Positions 34,107 through 46,255 of a stretch of 64,000 nucleotides of DNA are shown here, in pieces. Below the pieces are notes generated by a model. It worked only from the letters and a program-made list of their open reading frames with translations, had not been told where the DNA came from and searched no databases. The position numbers were made by a program, and so were the translations under genes. The DNA is from Fragum whitleyi (Eukaryota; Mollusca; Bivalvia; Cardiida; Cardiidae): contig OX411556.1 of the NCBI GenBank assembly GCA_948146395.1, positions 2,906,001 to 2,970,000 on the forward strand, read 5' to 3'. Numbering within the stretch: position 1 is the stretch's first letter; each line of letters begins with the position of its first letter.

Positions 34107-34220
34107 CAGGGACTTACATTCGACCTTCAATCTCTGGAGCTGTTACGACATATCGCTACGAGCAGTACAGGCATTATTGGTAATAAAACGCTGCTCTTAA
34201 AGTGTGCTTAACTCGACATG
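34107..34220 (+). repeat. Direct repeat, right member
   Basis: Partner of 33138-33255: TCAGGGACTTACATT, AGCTGTTACGACATATCGC and GTAATAAAACGCTGCTCTT. Confidence 0.75.
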
Positions 34221-34339
34221 TATGGAAGCTTTCCCGAAACTACACAGTCAGATTTAAGGCGCATTCTTTTCCGTAATGAAGACACTGTTTTAAATATAGA
34301 ACGATATTTCGATAAAACAAAAATGTATGCCACAATAAT

Positions 34340-34797
34340 TTGATAATGATTTAATGCTAATAACATCTCTCATTCTAAATCGCTAACTCAGCTCATTCAT
34401 TCATTCATTCATTCATTCATTCATTCATTCATTCATTCATTCATTCATTCATTCATTCATTCATTCATTCCAAACACTCACTCAAGTCATTCAAAACACC
34501 CAAAAGTCATTTAATAAGTTAAGATCACCAACTTCTTCCAAAATCAATATTGCCTGTAAAATGGCGATTTAACTGAAATAACTCAGTTTTTGAGTGCCTG
34601 ATTGGTTCTTGAAGAATTATGAAGCTGTTTATAGAAATTGTATGCATTTTTATTAAAGGGAGGTAATATATAGCGCTTATTTTGTGCATTCTGAACACAA
34701 TTAGCGATATTGGAATACCTGCCTTTAATCTCACTCAAAACTCAACCATTCAATTTCATTCCGAAATCATTCAAAAATCAATCAATCAATTAACGGT
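34340..34797 (+). mobile_element. M1 MITE copy 14, subfamily B, with expanded microsatellite
   Basis: Left arm CATTCTAAATCGCTAACTCA, then an ATTC microsatellite at 34393-34470 in place of the usual CATTCATTCATTCC. A B-type middle (GATTGGTTCTTGAAGAATTA) and central palindrome at 34657-34722 follow. Both terminal repeats are degraded. Confidence 0.85.
34393..34470 (+). repeat. (ATTC)n microsatellite, about 19 units
   Basis: Perfect tetranucleotide array inside M1 copy 14, positioned where other copies carry two or three ATTC units. Confidence 0.97.
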
Positions 34798-35309
34798 ATT
34801 CTTAATTGCTTGAATATTTCGTATTTAGTCGGCAACCAACTCGTCTCGTACCTGCAGTTTAAATTGAACTGTAGTCACAATATTTCAGTCCACCGGTATC
34901 ATTTATACAAAAATCAACAAAGAACCCGTCTATATACGTCATAGGACTAAGTGCCCGTGGATGAATTCGGACCACTAATGATTCGCACCTGGTATCAATC
35001 GTTGATAGCCGTTTGTGCTTAGAATGCAAATCTCTGACGAATGCTTTGTTTTGATGTAAGCGATTTATTTATGGGCGTTTAGCCACCAGAGGCTAAGTAC
35101 TTCTTAAGCCATACACTCATAACGTTTCTCGGACATCTGTTTTCGCAATCGGGAACCTTCGGCGATTCTACGGAATAGACCTCGGGAATAATACGGGCGC
35201 ATCCATGAAAGCGCGTCATTTCGCACGTGGGTTTATATGACGTCACAAACATAACTAAGGATGACGTTGCGAAAAATAAAATCAACGTAAGGTAAGAATT
35301 GGGCATATA

Positions 35310-35358
35310 ATAATTTGAAAACAAAACGCAGTGTTTTACTGCGTTTTGCTTTCAAATT
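35310..35358. repeat. Foldback hairpin
   Basis: AATTTGAAAACAAAACGCAGT pairs with ACTGCGTTTTGCTTTCAAATT around a short loop. A TGACGTCA palindrome lies about 70 bp upstream. Confidence 0.85.
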
Positions 35359-35734
35359 ATAACATGTCAAAATGATCTCCACAGACGATCGGAAAATATT
35401 AAAGTAATAAACTTTTTTTCAAGCGTATAAACCAAAGTACCATCAGGAGCCGAATTACCGAAAAATGACCAAAAATTACTACACTTACGTCCGAGGCACT
35501 TTCCAGTTTACGGAAAAGTCCGAGCGATGATCCGAATGCTGTTTTCGAACTGGAACATAAAAAAGTAGGTCCCGTATACAATGTATATATACTTCTACTC
35601 ATACCTCATGACTTTGCGATAAAATACTTCGTACTTGAGTCATAGAAACAGTGTCTAAGCATTGACTTGTGAATTCATTGTTAAATCGACCATAGTGTGT
35701 TTGGAAACAAAGTTCAATATAATGAATAAAAACT

Positions 35735-35888
35735 TTTTCTGTTGCATACATTTTAGAAAATCGCAGAATTTAGAGCGTTTATGACGATTTGAGATAGTAG
35801 CAAGAGTACAATGAAGGGAGAACTGAACGAGTAATTTAAAAAAGTTTTGAACGGAAAGAGTGTCAATTTCACGATGTTACCAACTGTA
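35735..35888 (-). mobile_element. M1 MITE copy 15, fragment
   Basis: TTAGAGCGTTTATGACGATTT, then a diverged arm, then GTGTCAATTTCACGATG and ACCAACTGTA. Only one terminal part remains. Confidence 0.65.
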
Positions 35889-35889
35889 C

Positions 35890-36222
35890 CTTAGGTCATC
35901 AGAGCCCATAGCCGAGCTAAACACTGCAAACAGTTATATAAAAAAGGGCGTACTAAAATACCATCAGGGCTCACAACCGAGCTCAAGTTCGACCGCGTGG
36001 GTTCGATTCCTGGGCTGGAACACTAACGAAACTAATTGATGAGACGTTAAACCGAGGCCCCGTGAGACGGTGCTTTACACCGAGCACGTGGAAGAACCAT
36101 GGCGGATCTCAGCAGTAGTTTCGAATCGTATCCTTGCACTATCCCCCTAACAACACTAACCGTCTTCTGGGGCGTCGCTCATATGGGCATGTGGTACGGT
36201 AGCGACGATAAATAAACGGAAA
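35890..36222 (+). mobile_element. tRNA-derived SINE, long form
   Basis: CATCAGGGCTCACAACCGAG (A-box region) and GCGTGGGTTCGATTCCTGGG (B box) are in tRNA spacing, followed by GATGAGACGTTAAACCGAGG, GAGCACGTGGAAGAACC and an A-rich end (AAATAAACGGAAAAAAA). A second A-box-like copy (CATCAGAGCCCATAGCCGAG) lies 60 bp upstream. The GACGTTAAACCGAG block resembles a domain common to several marine-invertebrate SINEs (recollection, unverified). Confidence 0.75.
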
Positions 36223-36589
36223 AAAAGCTCAAATCTGTTTACAAGCGGTTAAAACACCAAAAAATCGACATACTATTATAACACTCATTTGACAAACTTG
36301 ACAACGAAATGACCTTCAACACAGAAAAAATAACGAGGATAAAAATTCGATATCTTTTCCCCTGGAACATATTTTCGAAATCCTGTCTTTTCAGTTGGAA
36401 ATGCCAAACCGCAACCAAGACAACGAGAAAGGAAATAAAACTGGAAGAAATCTGATTTTCCCTGGGCGCCTGTAAACGCTCATTATGATACGTGATTCTT
36501 AGAATTAATAGCTTTTGTATCAAAACACCGAGTGTTTTATAGAGAGTAGTAGAAGCTTAGCTACGTAATGTTTTGTTGAGATACTACAA

Positions 36590-36694
36590 GGGCGTAGCTC
36601 CCATTACGCAAATTACGCTAGTGTGTAATAGATTTAAATGTTCTTTCGAGAAACGTCGTTGATGAATGATCATAACATCGAAACTACAGCTTAT
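36590..36694 (-). repeat. F-family half element
   Basis: ATCATAACATCGAAACTACAG and the preceding stretch (GTAGCTCCCATTACG, GTGTGTAATAGATTTAAATG) match 60001-60140 in reverse complement. Only one palindrome arm is present. Confidence 0.7.
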
Positions 36695-36958
36695 GGTAGC
36701 CCGCTGTCTGAGCGTTAAGTTTCGATAGAATCGATAGATCTAGGAGCAGTAACACAGTCTTATGAAACATAAAATATTATTTTTACTTAGTAGAAAATTT
36801 ACTTAATTTGACACTGACTTAAGATTCTAGTTGTTTTGACAGTAAACACAAAAAGGAACATCCTGCGAAAGTAAGTTTTTATGACAATGAACTTTACACA
36901 ATTAGTAAATGCTAATAAATGAGGAGCATTTACACCATATCTACAGTGAACTGCTAAT

Positions 36959-37211
36959 AAAATCTCGATTTCACTGACATGATTCAAATTGTTAGCGCCT
37001 CACGGGTTCTTGAAGAATTAGGAAGCTATGTATAGAGCTATGCATTTTTATTACAGGGAGGTAATCAATATCGCTAATTTTGAACAAAATTTCCGATATA
37101 GGATTATCCCCCGTTAAATTCACTCAAACTCGCTCCTCACACTCATTCAATTACATTCTTAAATCATACCAAAATCATTCACCTTGTCGAATTTACGATG
37201 TTGTTAACTGT
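36959..37211 (+). mobile_element. M1 MITE copy 16, subfamily B, left arm missing
   Basis: Starts in the B-type middle (ATCTCGATTTCACTGACATG). The central palindrome is shortened at 37055-37112, and a full right arm ends GATGTTGTTAACTGTA. Confidence 0.85.
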
Positions 37212-37721
37212 ATCAACATAAAAAAGTCATAATCGAAATCATAATCGAAATCCAATTTAGGATAAGGCTTCATGTCTAATATTGTAAAGTGTTTAAACGA
37301 GAAACTTTTAATCTAGTTCAGCATTCTTTTGAAATTAGTTAACTTATCCAATTTAAAATATAACAGGGCAAGATTAAGAGTTTTGATTCAGTTTATTCGT
37401 TTTTGATGAGGTTTATAAAATTAAATATTGAACTTGAGTCTGGCGCATGCATGTCTTGAATGTTAAAAGATGAGACTTATCGATGATAGGCGACAATACT
37501 AATGCATATACAGCAAGACTACGAGTCAATGGTCGCCTGCGTTATTTGAATGATGCCTTTAATCAAAACAGTATCGAATCTTGTCGTTTTCCAAGAGTTC
37601 CTAAGCATTTCGAAATTTTAAAATGCCAAGGCTACTTAAGAAAACCCTCTTCCTATATCTGTAGAGTAAAACACATAAGTCTTGGTTTATGTCTAATGGT
37701 CCCTAATTTAATGTACATTTC

Positions 37722-38156
37722 GTAACGTCGTAAAAGAGACATTTACCTGGATAAGACCCATTCTAAATCGCTCACTCTGTGTTTCATCCAACGCATTCGT
37801 TCATGAAAACACTCACTCAAACCATTCTAAGCGTTCCAAAATCGTTTAATACTTTCGAAATCGTTCTAGACGATTAAGATTTCATTTAAATCGATCAAAT
37901 TACTCCACAATTTGTATTGGCGGTATTGACTTTAAAGCGTATGTTTTGTCAGTGAAGACACAAAACTGAAACTACGTAAATTTAAATAAAAAGATGTAAT
38001 AAACATCGATAATTCCGCACTTTTTTAGCGAAATTAGCGATATTGTATTACCGCTCTTGACTTTCACTCAAAACTCACTCATCGTACTCATTCTTTTTCT
38101 TTCCAAATCATTCCAAAATTATTTACCTAGTCGATTTCTCGATGTTCTTAACTGTA
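37722..38156 (+). mobile_element. M1 MITE copy 17, subfamily A
   Basis: Degraded left terminus (AACGTCGTAAAAGAGACATT), CATTCTAAATCGCTCACTCT, A-type middle (TTTGTCAGTGAAGACACAAA), diverged palindrome, right terminus GATGTTCTTAACTGTA. Confidence 0.85.
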
Positions 38157-38485
38157 TTTTAAGTTATTGAACAGCATAAATACAGCGTAACTACTTTTCA
38201 AGGTTTACAGTTCACTGTAGATATGGTGTACCATCGCTGATCGGCGCTATAGCTACATATAGAATCCTTGGATAAGACAGGTAAAGAGCAGAATTTGTAA
38301 AGAAACGCAGCTTACGACTAAATATTGCCATCCAATCAACGCAAGGTGTCTTTGGAAATATCAAATAATAACCATAATAAGCTAGACGATTGATCGTAAG
38401 AAGTCCACACTACACGCCATGTTTCCGAAACGGTCTCTGATACACAGTTTGCCGTTTTCGCGTAAACCGGAATCAAATCAGGGGC

Positions 38486-38923
38486 TACAGTTAATAATAT
38501 CATGAAATTGAGAAGGTGAGCGATTTTGGAATGATTTGAGAATGATATTGAATGAGTGAAAGGAGCGAGCTTTGTGTGAAATTTACGGGAGGTAATCTTT
38601 TATCGCTAATTTTGACCATTCTGAACAAAATTAGCGGTTTGGATTACCTCCCTTTCATAAAATATGCATAAAAGTTCTATAAAAAAACTTCCTATTTCTT
38701 TAAGAATCAATCAAATGCTTTAAATTATATCAGTGAATTCGCGATTTTGATCTTGTTTTCTTAATTTTCCAGGTAGTTGTTGATCTTATTATTTTTTTAA
38801 GTAATTTGGGCGTTTTTGAATGATTTGAGTGAGTGTTTTGAATGAATGAAATGAGCGCTGAGTGAACGATTTAGAATGATTTTGACCGATATGAATGTCA
38901 ATCTCACGATGTCTCTAGCTGTA
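38486..38923 (-). mobile_element. M1 MITE copy 18, subfamily B, full length
   Basis: TACAGTTAATAATATCATG and CACGATGTCTCTAGCTGTA ends. Palindrome at 38587-38652 (GGGAGGTAATC ... GGATTACCTCCC). Reversed B-type middle (AAGTTCTATAAAAAAACTTC). Confidence 0.9.
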
Positions 38924-39415
38924 CACTATTTCGGTATTGTTAGGAGACTATAGGATTTGTCTCGCTAACATCAATCAAACTAATCGGAAGCTCAGAAAAA
39001 AGGCACCGTAAAAGTCATAAAGATAATACTAATTCGGAGATTAGATGAGAATTGATGTAATTAAAATTTCATAGAATTTATGAATCGACGCGTCATTTGA
39101 AAAGAGAGTTTCCAAGATGTTCTGAGTTTGTTTGTCTTATGAAGGATCCTGTCCAATCTCATTTCCGATGAATTTGTGTCACAATAAATTCGTGTGAATT
39201 CTTTAAAGGGTATGAATCGTTCGAAATAAGCCAGATTTTGAAATTTATGTAGGCTCAATTCATAAACATTGCTAAATGTGAATGAGTATTAAATATTTAG
39301 GATTATGAATAACCACTAGAAACATGTAGTACAGGGTTAGAAACAATCCTTGAATTGTGTGACAGTTTAGGAAGGTGTGCAGATTAGGAATTTTTACCAC
39401 TTTGACTTTTGCCAT

Positions 39416-39597
39416 TAAGTTAGTGGACCAATAATAAATCGCAACATTTCGGCAGTAATGATCGTTCACAATGTTAACCGATGTTTCCTAATGATTTCAT
39501 TAGGAAATTTCGGTCAACACTGTAAAAGATCTAGGTCAACACTGTTAAAGATAAAAACGTTGCGGAACTTTTATTGCCCCCCCCCCCCCCGCCTTAC
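39416..39597. repeat. C-family palindrome 3, end replaced by poly-C
   Basis: TAAGTTAGTGGACCAATAAT, CCTAATGATTTCATTAGG core and GTTGCGGAACTTTTATTG. The expected GGGTCCACTACC end is replaced by a C run. TCAACACTGT is duplicated internally. Confidence 0.8.
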
Positions 39598-39891
39598 AGT
39601 GACTACAGCACTTTGATTCGTTTGGCTTATCAAAGAGGACTCGAAGCTATGGCAATCCGTCAACAAAATACATGTTCAATAGATAAGTTGTTATGCTTTA
39701 TGTGAGTCACTTTGCCAAAAGAAGACGATAAACCATTATTCTACATCAAATACGACATCGGAGAATGAAAATATTGTTTTTGTGCTTTGCAGACCTGTCA
39801 TAATAATACATTCCCTCTTGCTAAATTACTGAATGCATAAAACGATGAAAGACATGGGCTCGTCTTTACAGACAATTGTCATATCGATGTA

Positions 39892-39924
39892 CGATCAAAA
39901 CGACGTAACTACAGCTTATCCGCC
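39892..39924 (+). repeat. F-family fragment
   Basis: ATCAAAACGACGTAACTACAG followed by CTTAT matches one palindrome arm. Confidence 0.55.
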
Positions 39925-40044
39925 TTTATAGCATTAGTGTAGACATAATGAAACTTTTGAATGATACAGTCATCTCGCTTAACCCTTTGCTGTTTAATCC
40001 CTACTTTTTACGTGCCTGTGATTTTATGAATGAGAAAACATTGT

Positions 40045-40090
40045 GAAAAAAAGAAGAAATTGCTTCTGACAAGCAATTTCTTCTTTTTAC
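40045..40090. repeat. G-type hairpin 2
   Basis: AGAAGAAATTGCTTCTGACA pairs with TGACAAGCAATTTCTTCT. Same arms as 30240-30290. Confidence 0.8.
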
Positions 40091-40524
40091 ACACTATTTT
40101 CTACCATAGAGAATGGTTATTTTTCAAATTAAATCCCCTTTTTATTTTCGTCTGCAAAACCTTTGAATTTGGACAGGTCCAAAATTTTGTAAAACAGGAA
40201 AGGGTTAAACAGTAGTTACGATATTCAGAACGTCCAAGGAGTCCGTAGACATAGTTTCATCGGCCAAGATTCTGAATAAGACCATTTTTATACTCAATCA
40301 AATTATGCAATCTTGGAGAAACTTTATTTCCTTTTTATGTAGGGGGTGAACGGTCCTGCATAATTTTCGGATTAAACAAATTAAAAATTGTATGAAACAT
40401 GTTCGATTTATTTTGTCGGTCTTTGCAATTAAAGTGATTTAGTATGATTAAAATTATTGATTTTTAAAATAGAAAGTGCAATTCTGCTTCTTTCATCAAC
40501 AATGTTATACGAATGAATTGAAGA

Positions 40525-40771
40525 AAGAGAAAAAGAGACAGATTAGACAGATAGACAAAAAGACAGACGGATGGACGGATATACAGACAGACAGAAAGTG
40601 AGAGAGAGAGAAAGAAAGAAATAAAGAAAGACAGAGAGAGAGAGAGAGAAAGAGAGAGAAAGGGAGAGAGAGAAAGAAAGAGAGAGAAAGAAACAGACAG
40701 ACAGACAGACAGAAACAGAGACAGAGAAGACAGAAAGAGAGAGTGAGAGACAGACAGACCAAGATAGAGAG

Positions 40772-40806
<35 letters not shown>

Positions 40807-40885
40807 GAGAGGGTGAGAGAGGGAGAGAGAGATGGTGAGAGAGAGAGAGATGGTGAGAGAGCGAGAGAGCGAGAGAGAGAAGGGC
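40525..40885. repeat. GA-rich microsatellite
   Basis: About 360 bp of purines made of GA, GAAA and GACA units. The antisense frame yields a Leu/Ser low-complexity string that is not a protein. Confidence 0.95.
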
Positions 40886-41007
40886 TTGCACTAAATGTGA
40901 AACGAACCTAAGAAAATAATTGCAATATATTATAGAGATTAAAACAAGTACTTGACGAAACATACACGTTTGGATAGAAATTATTCTTCAATCAATTAAC
41001 GGAGTTT

Positions 41008-41225
41008 TTGCCGCTTTCAACATTAATATCAGCCGCTTTCAACATTAATATCAGATCTATCGTGGAGGCTGGAGCATCTTACTATGGAATTCTGGTATTT
41101 CTCTCACCAGTACAACCATCACATTCTTTCCTAGCCTCCAGCTGCTACCTCGTATAGGTCTTATAGGCCTGTATCTCTATGCCCAGCGAAAACGATAAAC
41201 GTGCTAATTAGTCCGGGTCGTAACA
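41008..41225 (-). mobile_element. tRNA-derived SINE body
   Basis: Matches 28438-28706: GCCGCTTTCAACATTAATATC (duplicated), GGAGGCTGGAGCATC, CTTTCCTAGCCTCCAGCTGC and ATAGGTC. The tRNA head is not clear. Confidence 0.65.
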
Positions 41226-41336
41226 ATGACAACGAGTTACGTTCAAAGTTCGTTAGCAATATTAGCCAATAACCCTACACTGTTGACAAACTTTAAAAAA
41301 GTGATAATCACACGCTCATCCTTTCGTTCGAACAAG

Positions 41337-41757
41337 TACAGTTAATAACATCGCAAAATTGACATTCATCTCCATAAAAACCACTATAAACGCTCACTCA
41401 GCGCTCCATAAATTCATTCCAAACACTCACTCAAACCATTCAAACTCACTGTAAAACATATAACAACAACTTCGTTCAAAATGAAAATAGATGGGGAAAA
41501 ATCGGGATTTCACTGAATTAATTGAAATTGTAAGCGTCTGATTAGATCTTAAAGAATCAGGAAGCTATTCATAGAATATACATGTATATGCAAATTTTTA
41601 AAGTGGGTAATTAATATCGATAATTTTGTTCATCATGAACAAAATTTGCGATATCTGATTACCTACCATTAAACTCACTCAAAACTCGTTCCACAAACTC
41701 ATTCAATTTAATTCCAAAATCATTCACTTTGTCAATTTCACGATGTTTCTAACTGTA
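41337..41757 (+). mobile_element. M1 MITE copy 19, subfamily B, full length
   Basis: TACAGTTAATAACATCGCA and ACGATGTTTCTAACTGTA ends; B-type middle; palindrome at about 41605-41665. Confidence 0.9.
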
Positions 41758-42046
41758 TTTATCGTCGTCATGAGAACAGGGTTTTGCCTTGTTATCAAAG
41801 GCATCCTGTGTTCGATTTATAGGAAACTAACGAGTAATTGAAGTTTATTTCTTTTAGTTAATCTGAAATAGGCGTAATGATCATAAAAGTAGAAAGGTTT
41901 TCTTTATTCTGGTCAAGTTCAATCAAATAAGTCAGTTTCTTACATTTCTAAAACTCTAAAATAATGCACTCGTCAGGACTCGAATCAAGTTCTTTTCTGG
42001 GTATTCACTTTTCGGTCTTAACCTTCATGCAACCGAAACAGCCCAA

Positions 42047-42168
42047 GCGTTCAGGCTGACTAAACGGTGCAAACTGTTTGCCAATTCTACCCCGCTTTAC
42101 ACGCAAGTGTACATGCAAAGCGGGATTACATTGACAAACAGTTCGCATCGTTTTGTCAGCCTGAACGC
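42047..42168. repeat. D-family hairpin 4, best copy
   Basis: GCGTTCAGGCTGACTAAACG at the left is mirrored by CGTTTTGTCAGCCTGAACGC at the right. GTTTGCCAATTCTACCCCGC pairs with GCGGGATTACATTGACAAAC. Essentially a 122-bp palindrome, followed directly by a G run. Confidence 0.92.
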
Positions 42169-42183
42169 AAGGGGGGGGGGGGG

Positions 42184-44130
42184 GTCATTCTGTCAAAGTA
42201 CAAAATTTGTGGACGGACATTTAACCAGTCCGGCTTAGTGTTCTTCACATAATAATTCAGTGGATAGTACACTGTCTGAGCTTAAGGCTGATCTTAGTCT
42301 ATACTGTCTGCCAACAATGTGAGTACAGGAAAGTTACACGAATTGCATGAGAATGATTTATACGGTGTGGCTGTCTTACCTACCCGATTGCTTCTATTCT
42401 TAATTGTGAGAAATGTCTCACAAAAGGTAAAGGCTTAATTGCAAAACATAAGTTTAGTGGCAACCCTTTGAGGTTAGCACTTAACAATTGTTATGCGATT
42501 TTGTCAAATGTAAATTACTTACAAATGATTGTCTTGCAAACAGATGGAACGACGTTTGCTTTTACTGATAAGGACCCTTTTCATGTAACGGAACTCATAC
42601 GTTTTGACAAATTCAGAAATTTGACTGTTCCGTAATTTCGTTTTCAAAATTTCAATATAAACTGTGTCCTCAATTAGGTATAAATCTTATAAACTCGCAG
42701 ATTTCTTAATTCAATCAACTTATATATATATATAAATTTTGTTCTCGAATGGAAGACTAATCTTTAATGCCCTAAATTCTACCTCATATACTTCAAATTG
42801 CATACACAGGAATTTTTTTATCCTTTCATCAGATATGGGTTAGGGAAGATGAAAGGCTGGAACTATGGCTTATAAGCAGTAGTAACGAGCTTTTTGTCGC
42901 CCGTTAGCTGTTTGTTGATAAACGTTGATAAATATGGCCGTTGTGCATGCGAACATGCATGGAAATTGAAACTAGAAATATTAGGAAAGCAGTCCAACGT
43001 ACAGGATTTCAAAACGTCTGCACACCTTTACAAAATGGGTTTCCGCTTTGCTCAAATGCGAATTGAAAAGTTCTAAATCGTTTCGCGAACGTTTCCATTT
43101 TGAATGTTGGGCTAATCAACCGATTTCTATATTTTAAATACCAACATAAAGTTGGATATCGACTCCCGTCCATCTTTTTTTCGCAGACTCACTGGGTCCA
43201 TACTGTTCAAACTTACAATATTATCTTTTTTTGTGAAACACTTTCGAATGAAGGGTATATAAACATTTAATGTGTACTTGGTGTTTTGTGTGAAAAAAAA
43301 AAAAAAAAAAATAACTAACGAGGTTAGAGGAATTGATAAGTGTTGAGGCTCTGTCGAGACAATTATCAATTCCATAACAGACTTAAATTTTTAGAGAATA
43401 CACTAAGTACGTATTATATTTATCTAAAAACCTCTATTTGCCTGGTTTTCGTCGATATTTCTAACAGAAATACAAGTTTCTAAAAATAACCGCAATATGT
43501 CATTGTTCTATAAATATCCATGAGATATCATAAAAATATCATATAGTCTGTCATCACACGGATATGTGTGTAGTTATAAGATAAACATATTTACGCTCTT
43601 AGCAGAAAACTTGACGAGTATTTACAGTTTTTATAGTTTTATCTTTTTAAAATGAATACCACGATAAATATACATATTTCAGGTCAAAAATTTAATATTG
43701 TCTTAACGTGTTGCATAAAAATGTCCCAATGTAGTTAAAAGTCTTTAGTTAGTCAGTACGAGTGGGTCGAAATAAACAGAGTAGATATGTGTGTAATATT
43801 CACATTATTGAAATAGAAATATATTTCTTTTGGGTTTATCTACAAAATGTAATAGGAATAAAAAAAATATAAAAATAATGCGCTCGCTAAATATGAAACC
43901 AAAATAACGCACAATTCATATAACTTACATATCGTTTATACAAGTTTATATGTAGATATTTTGCCAAAATTATTTTCGAAAAGAAATCAAAATAGTTTAC
44001 TCTTTTATTCTTACCAAACAAAATAAAGTGGAAAAGCCCCGATATTATTTTCATCTTATTAGTTCGCCATAAAATTCATACAGTTTCTCCTTGTAGCAAG
44101 ATAATTAATTCTTTCTACTTAAAAAATGTA
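42184..44130. other. Gene-poor AT-rich DNA
   Basis: TA microsatellite near 42722 and an A run near 43292. GGAATTGATAAGTG/ATTATCAATTCC forms a hairpin at 43330-43374. No gene supported. Confidence 0.3.
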
Positions 44131-44198
44131 TTATATAAGGTGCATGTGATATAAAACGGGGAAAAAAGACGTTCGGTTAACATGCTCTATATCAAAAA

Positions 44199-44376
44199 TC
44201 AAACTTACCCTAAATTCCTCTATAAAGCCAGAAAAAATATCAGAAAAACTGCTGAGGTAGATTTTCAGAATCACCACAAACAAATACTCGGCACTGGATG
44301 TCGTCTTCGTCGCTATCGACTGAGGAATGGCAGAAATTGACGACCGCGTGCGCTTCAAATGAGAGCGCATGTCCAC
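44199..44376 (-). CDS. Possible first coding exon of an unknown gene
   Basis: On the minus strand an ATG at 44370 or 44376 opens about 57 codons ending GAATTTAGG|GTAAGTTTG, a near-consensus donor. It lies just downstream of a TGACGTCA site in a locally GC-richer block. The peptide starts basic (RSHLKRTRSS) and continues hydrophobic (YLFVVILKIYLSSF). No downstream exon or homology was recognised, so it may be chance. Confidence 0.2.
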
Positions 44377-44486
44377 GGGGAGTGTGACGTCATCACGGGA
44401 TTATGGCTCGCGCTGCAGATTACCTTGTTAGTGAACCGCTGCGCCAAGAAGGTCGCAGTAACGACAAACACATGGCGATTGTTTCT

Positions 44487-44557
44487 CGGTTTTACTTCAA
44501 AGTATCGTAACTACAGCTTATTGAAAGCTGTAGTTACGATGCTTTTGAAGTTTACCG
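44487..44557. repeat. F-family palindrome 2
   Basis: TATCGTAACTACAGCTT pairs with AAGCTGTAGTTACGAT, extended by ACTTCAAAG/CTTTTGAAGT and CGGT/ACCG. Confidence 0.88.
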
Positions 44558-45211
44558 ACATGCTGATGATAATTATTCATAAATACGGCTAATTCGGGGC
44601 GACATGCCCGATGTGTAACATTAGGGTATCTACATATGTTTATTAACACCTTTGCACACGATTGTCTAGCTCCGATAAGAATTGTTTCGTAATTTATTGC
44701 TGCGCGAGAGCAAATTGATTATATTAATTCCACGTGCATATCGAAACAATTATTTGATTCTGCATGGTATTACTCCGCATTTACCTGACGAAGAAAGCGA
44801 CGGCGGGTTATAGAATCAATAGCTGCGTACATTAAGTTCATCAACCAGCGAGAATACATGTTATTTGTTTTCTACACCTTATTTGTATTATTTTATACTT
44901 GAATTTAATATTATAGTCGTTTTCAAATTTAGTTTGGTAAAAAACGCATTCATTATGCACTGTTGGGTAATGTCAACTTAAGAGCGAAAGAAAAAAAAGA
45001 AAAAATGGACTCGGGTATTTTCAAATCTTGTTTATGGTGTCCGATATGTACTTTCTAAATTTCATAACTACAAAGACCGCATCTTGTTACTCGAAAAATC
45101 ATAAAAAAAAGAATATTTATTTATGCGGGTGAAAAGCCATATGTGAGTTTATACACATGAAAGTATAACGACTCAATATTTCAAGTAGTCATAAAAGCTG
45201 TTTTGTTTGAC
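44558..45211. other. Intergenic DNA
   Basis: No gene or repeat recognised. Confidence 0.3.
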
Positions 45212-45907
45212 TACAGTTAAAAACAGCGTGAAATTGACACTGAGTGTAACCTGAAGGTTGCAGGTTCGAGCCCCACCGGAGGCGGGTATTTGTATTTGGG
45301 CAGGACACTTTACAGACAGGGCCTCAGTCCACCCAGCTGTAAAGAGGGGTAGCAGTGGTAAGAAACCTTTGCCTCTCTCTCTATGTGCAGGATAACAACT
45401 GGAATGAGTTAGGACGACGTTGGAAATAAGAGTCATTCGACCCTTTATCGTGTTATCCTAGAGTAAAAAACAAAAACAAAAACAAAAAAAAAGCACTCAT
45501 TCCAAACAAAATCCTTCTTTGTCATTCACTCAGCGCTCCATTCATTCATTTCAAACAATCACTCAAATCGACCAAAAACGCTCCAAAATCATTGGAAAAA
45601 ATCACAAAAATCATTCAAGACTTTCAACAATAAATTCAAATCAATCTATTTATTCTACGATTTTATTAGCCGGTGTGGACTTTCAAGTGTCTGATTGGTC
45701 CACGAAGATGTACAAACAGAAAAATAAACATTTTTTTTAAAGAGAGGTAATTAATATAGCTATTTTTGTTCATCTTGAACAAAATTGACAATACTGGATT
45801 ACCTCACTTCAATTTCACTAAAAACTCGCCCACACACTCATTAAATTTCATTCCGAATTCATTCCAAAAACATTCACCTTGTCCAATTCACGATGTTTTT
45901 AACTGTA
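45212..45907 (+). mobile_element. M1 MITE copy 20, subfamily A, interrupted by a SINE
   Basis: TACAGTTAAAAACAGCGTG and CACGATGTTTTTAACTGTA ends. Left arm, A-type middle and palindrome (45745-45810) are present. The element is split after GAAATTGACAC by about 250 bp of SINE. Confidence 0.9.
45240..45492 (+). mobile_element. 5'-truncated tRNA-derived SINE inside M1
   Basis: Begins near GTAACCTGAAGGTTGCAGG with a B box (GGTTCGAGCCCC) but no A box. A body with TTGGGCAGGACACTTTACAG and a CAAAAA-type tail follows. M1 sequence resumes at GCACTCATTCC. Confidence 0.85.
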
Positions 45908-46255
45908 AATATACCACTGGATATATAAATACCCAGAAGATTATGATTGAAATTAACAAAATTAATATCCTTTTGAAAAAAAAGTTAAACTTCCTAGGTG
46001 CGGACAGCTAAGTTCTATCGCATTTAATTCTCTTTTCAAAAGTTTAAATGTTTATGTCGAAAAGATTTGACCTCGGAAAATTTCGAGAGTATCTTGTGTA
46101 AAAAACTAACACAAAACATTGTTAATAATTTATGCACCAGTTTTATTATCAATAAGATAAAATAAATCTCGTGTCTGAGTGGAAGCGACTATAACACTGC
46201 ATTTCATAGCGTTTCTTTGGTTTATGACTACTTCGGAAAGTACAAAACTTTCAGC

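Noticed and set aside
36000..36020. Functional tRNA gene
   Set aside because: Box A and B spacing is tRNA-like, but the acceptor and anticodon stems do not fold as a true tRNA and SINE body sequence follows.
40505..40963. 152-codon Leu/Ser-rich open frame
   Set aside because: Translation of the GA-rich microsatellite.
44359..44592. 77-codon plus-strand frame
   Set aside because: Runs through the F-family palindrome and shows no domain.
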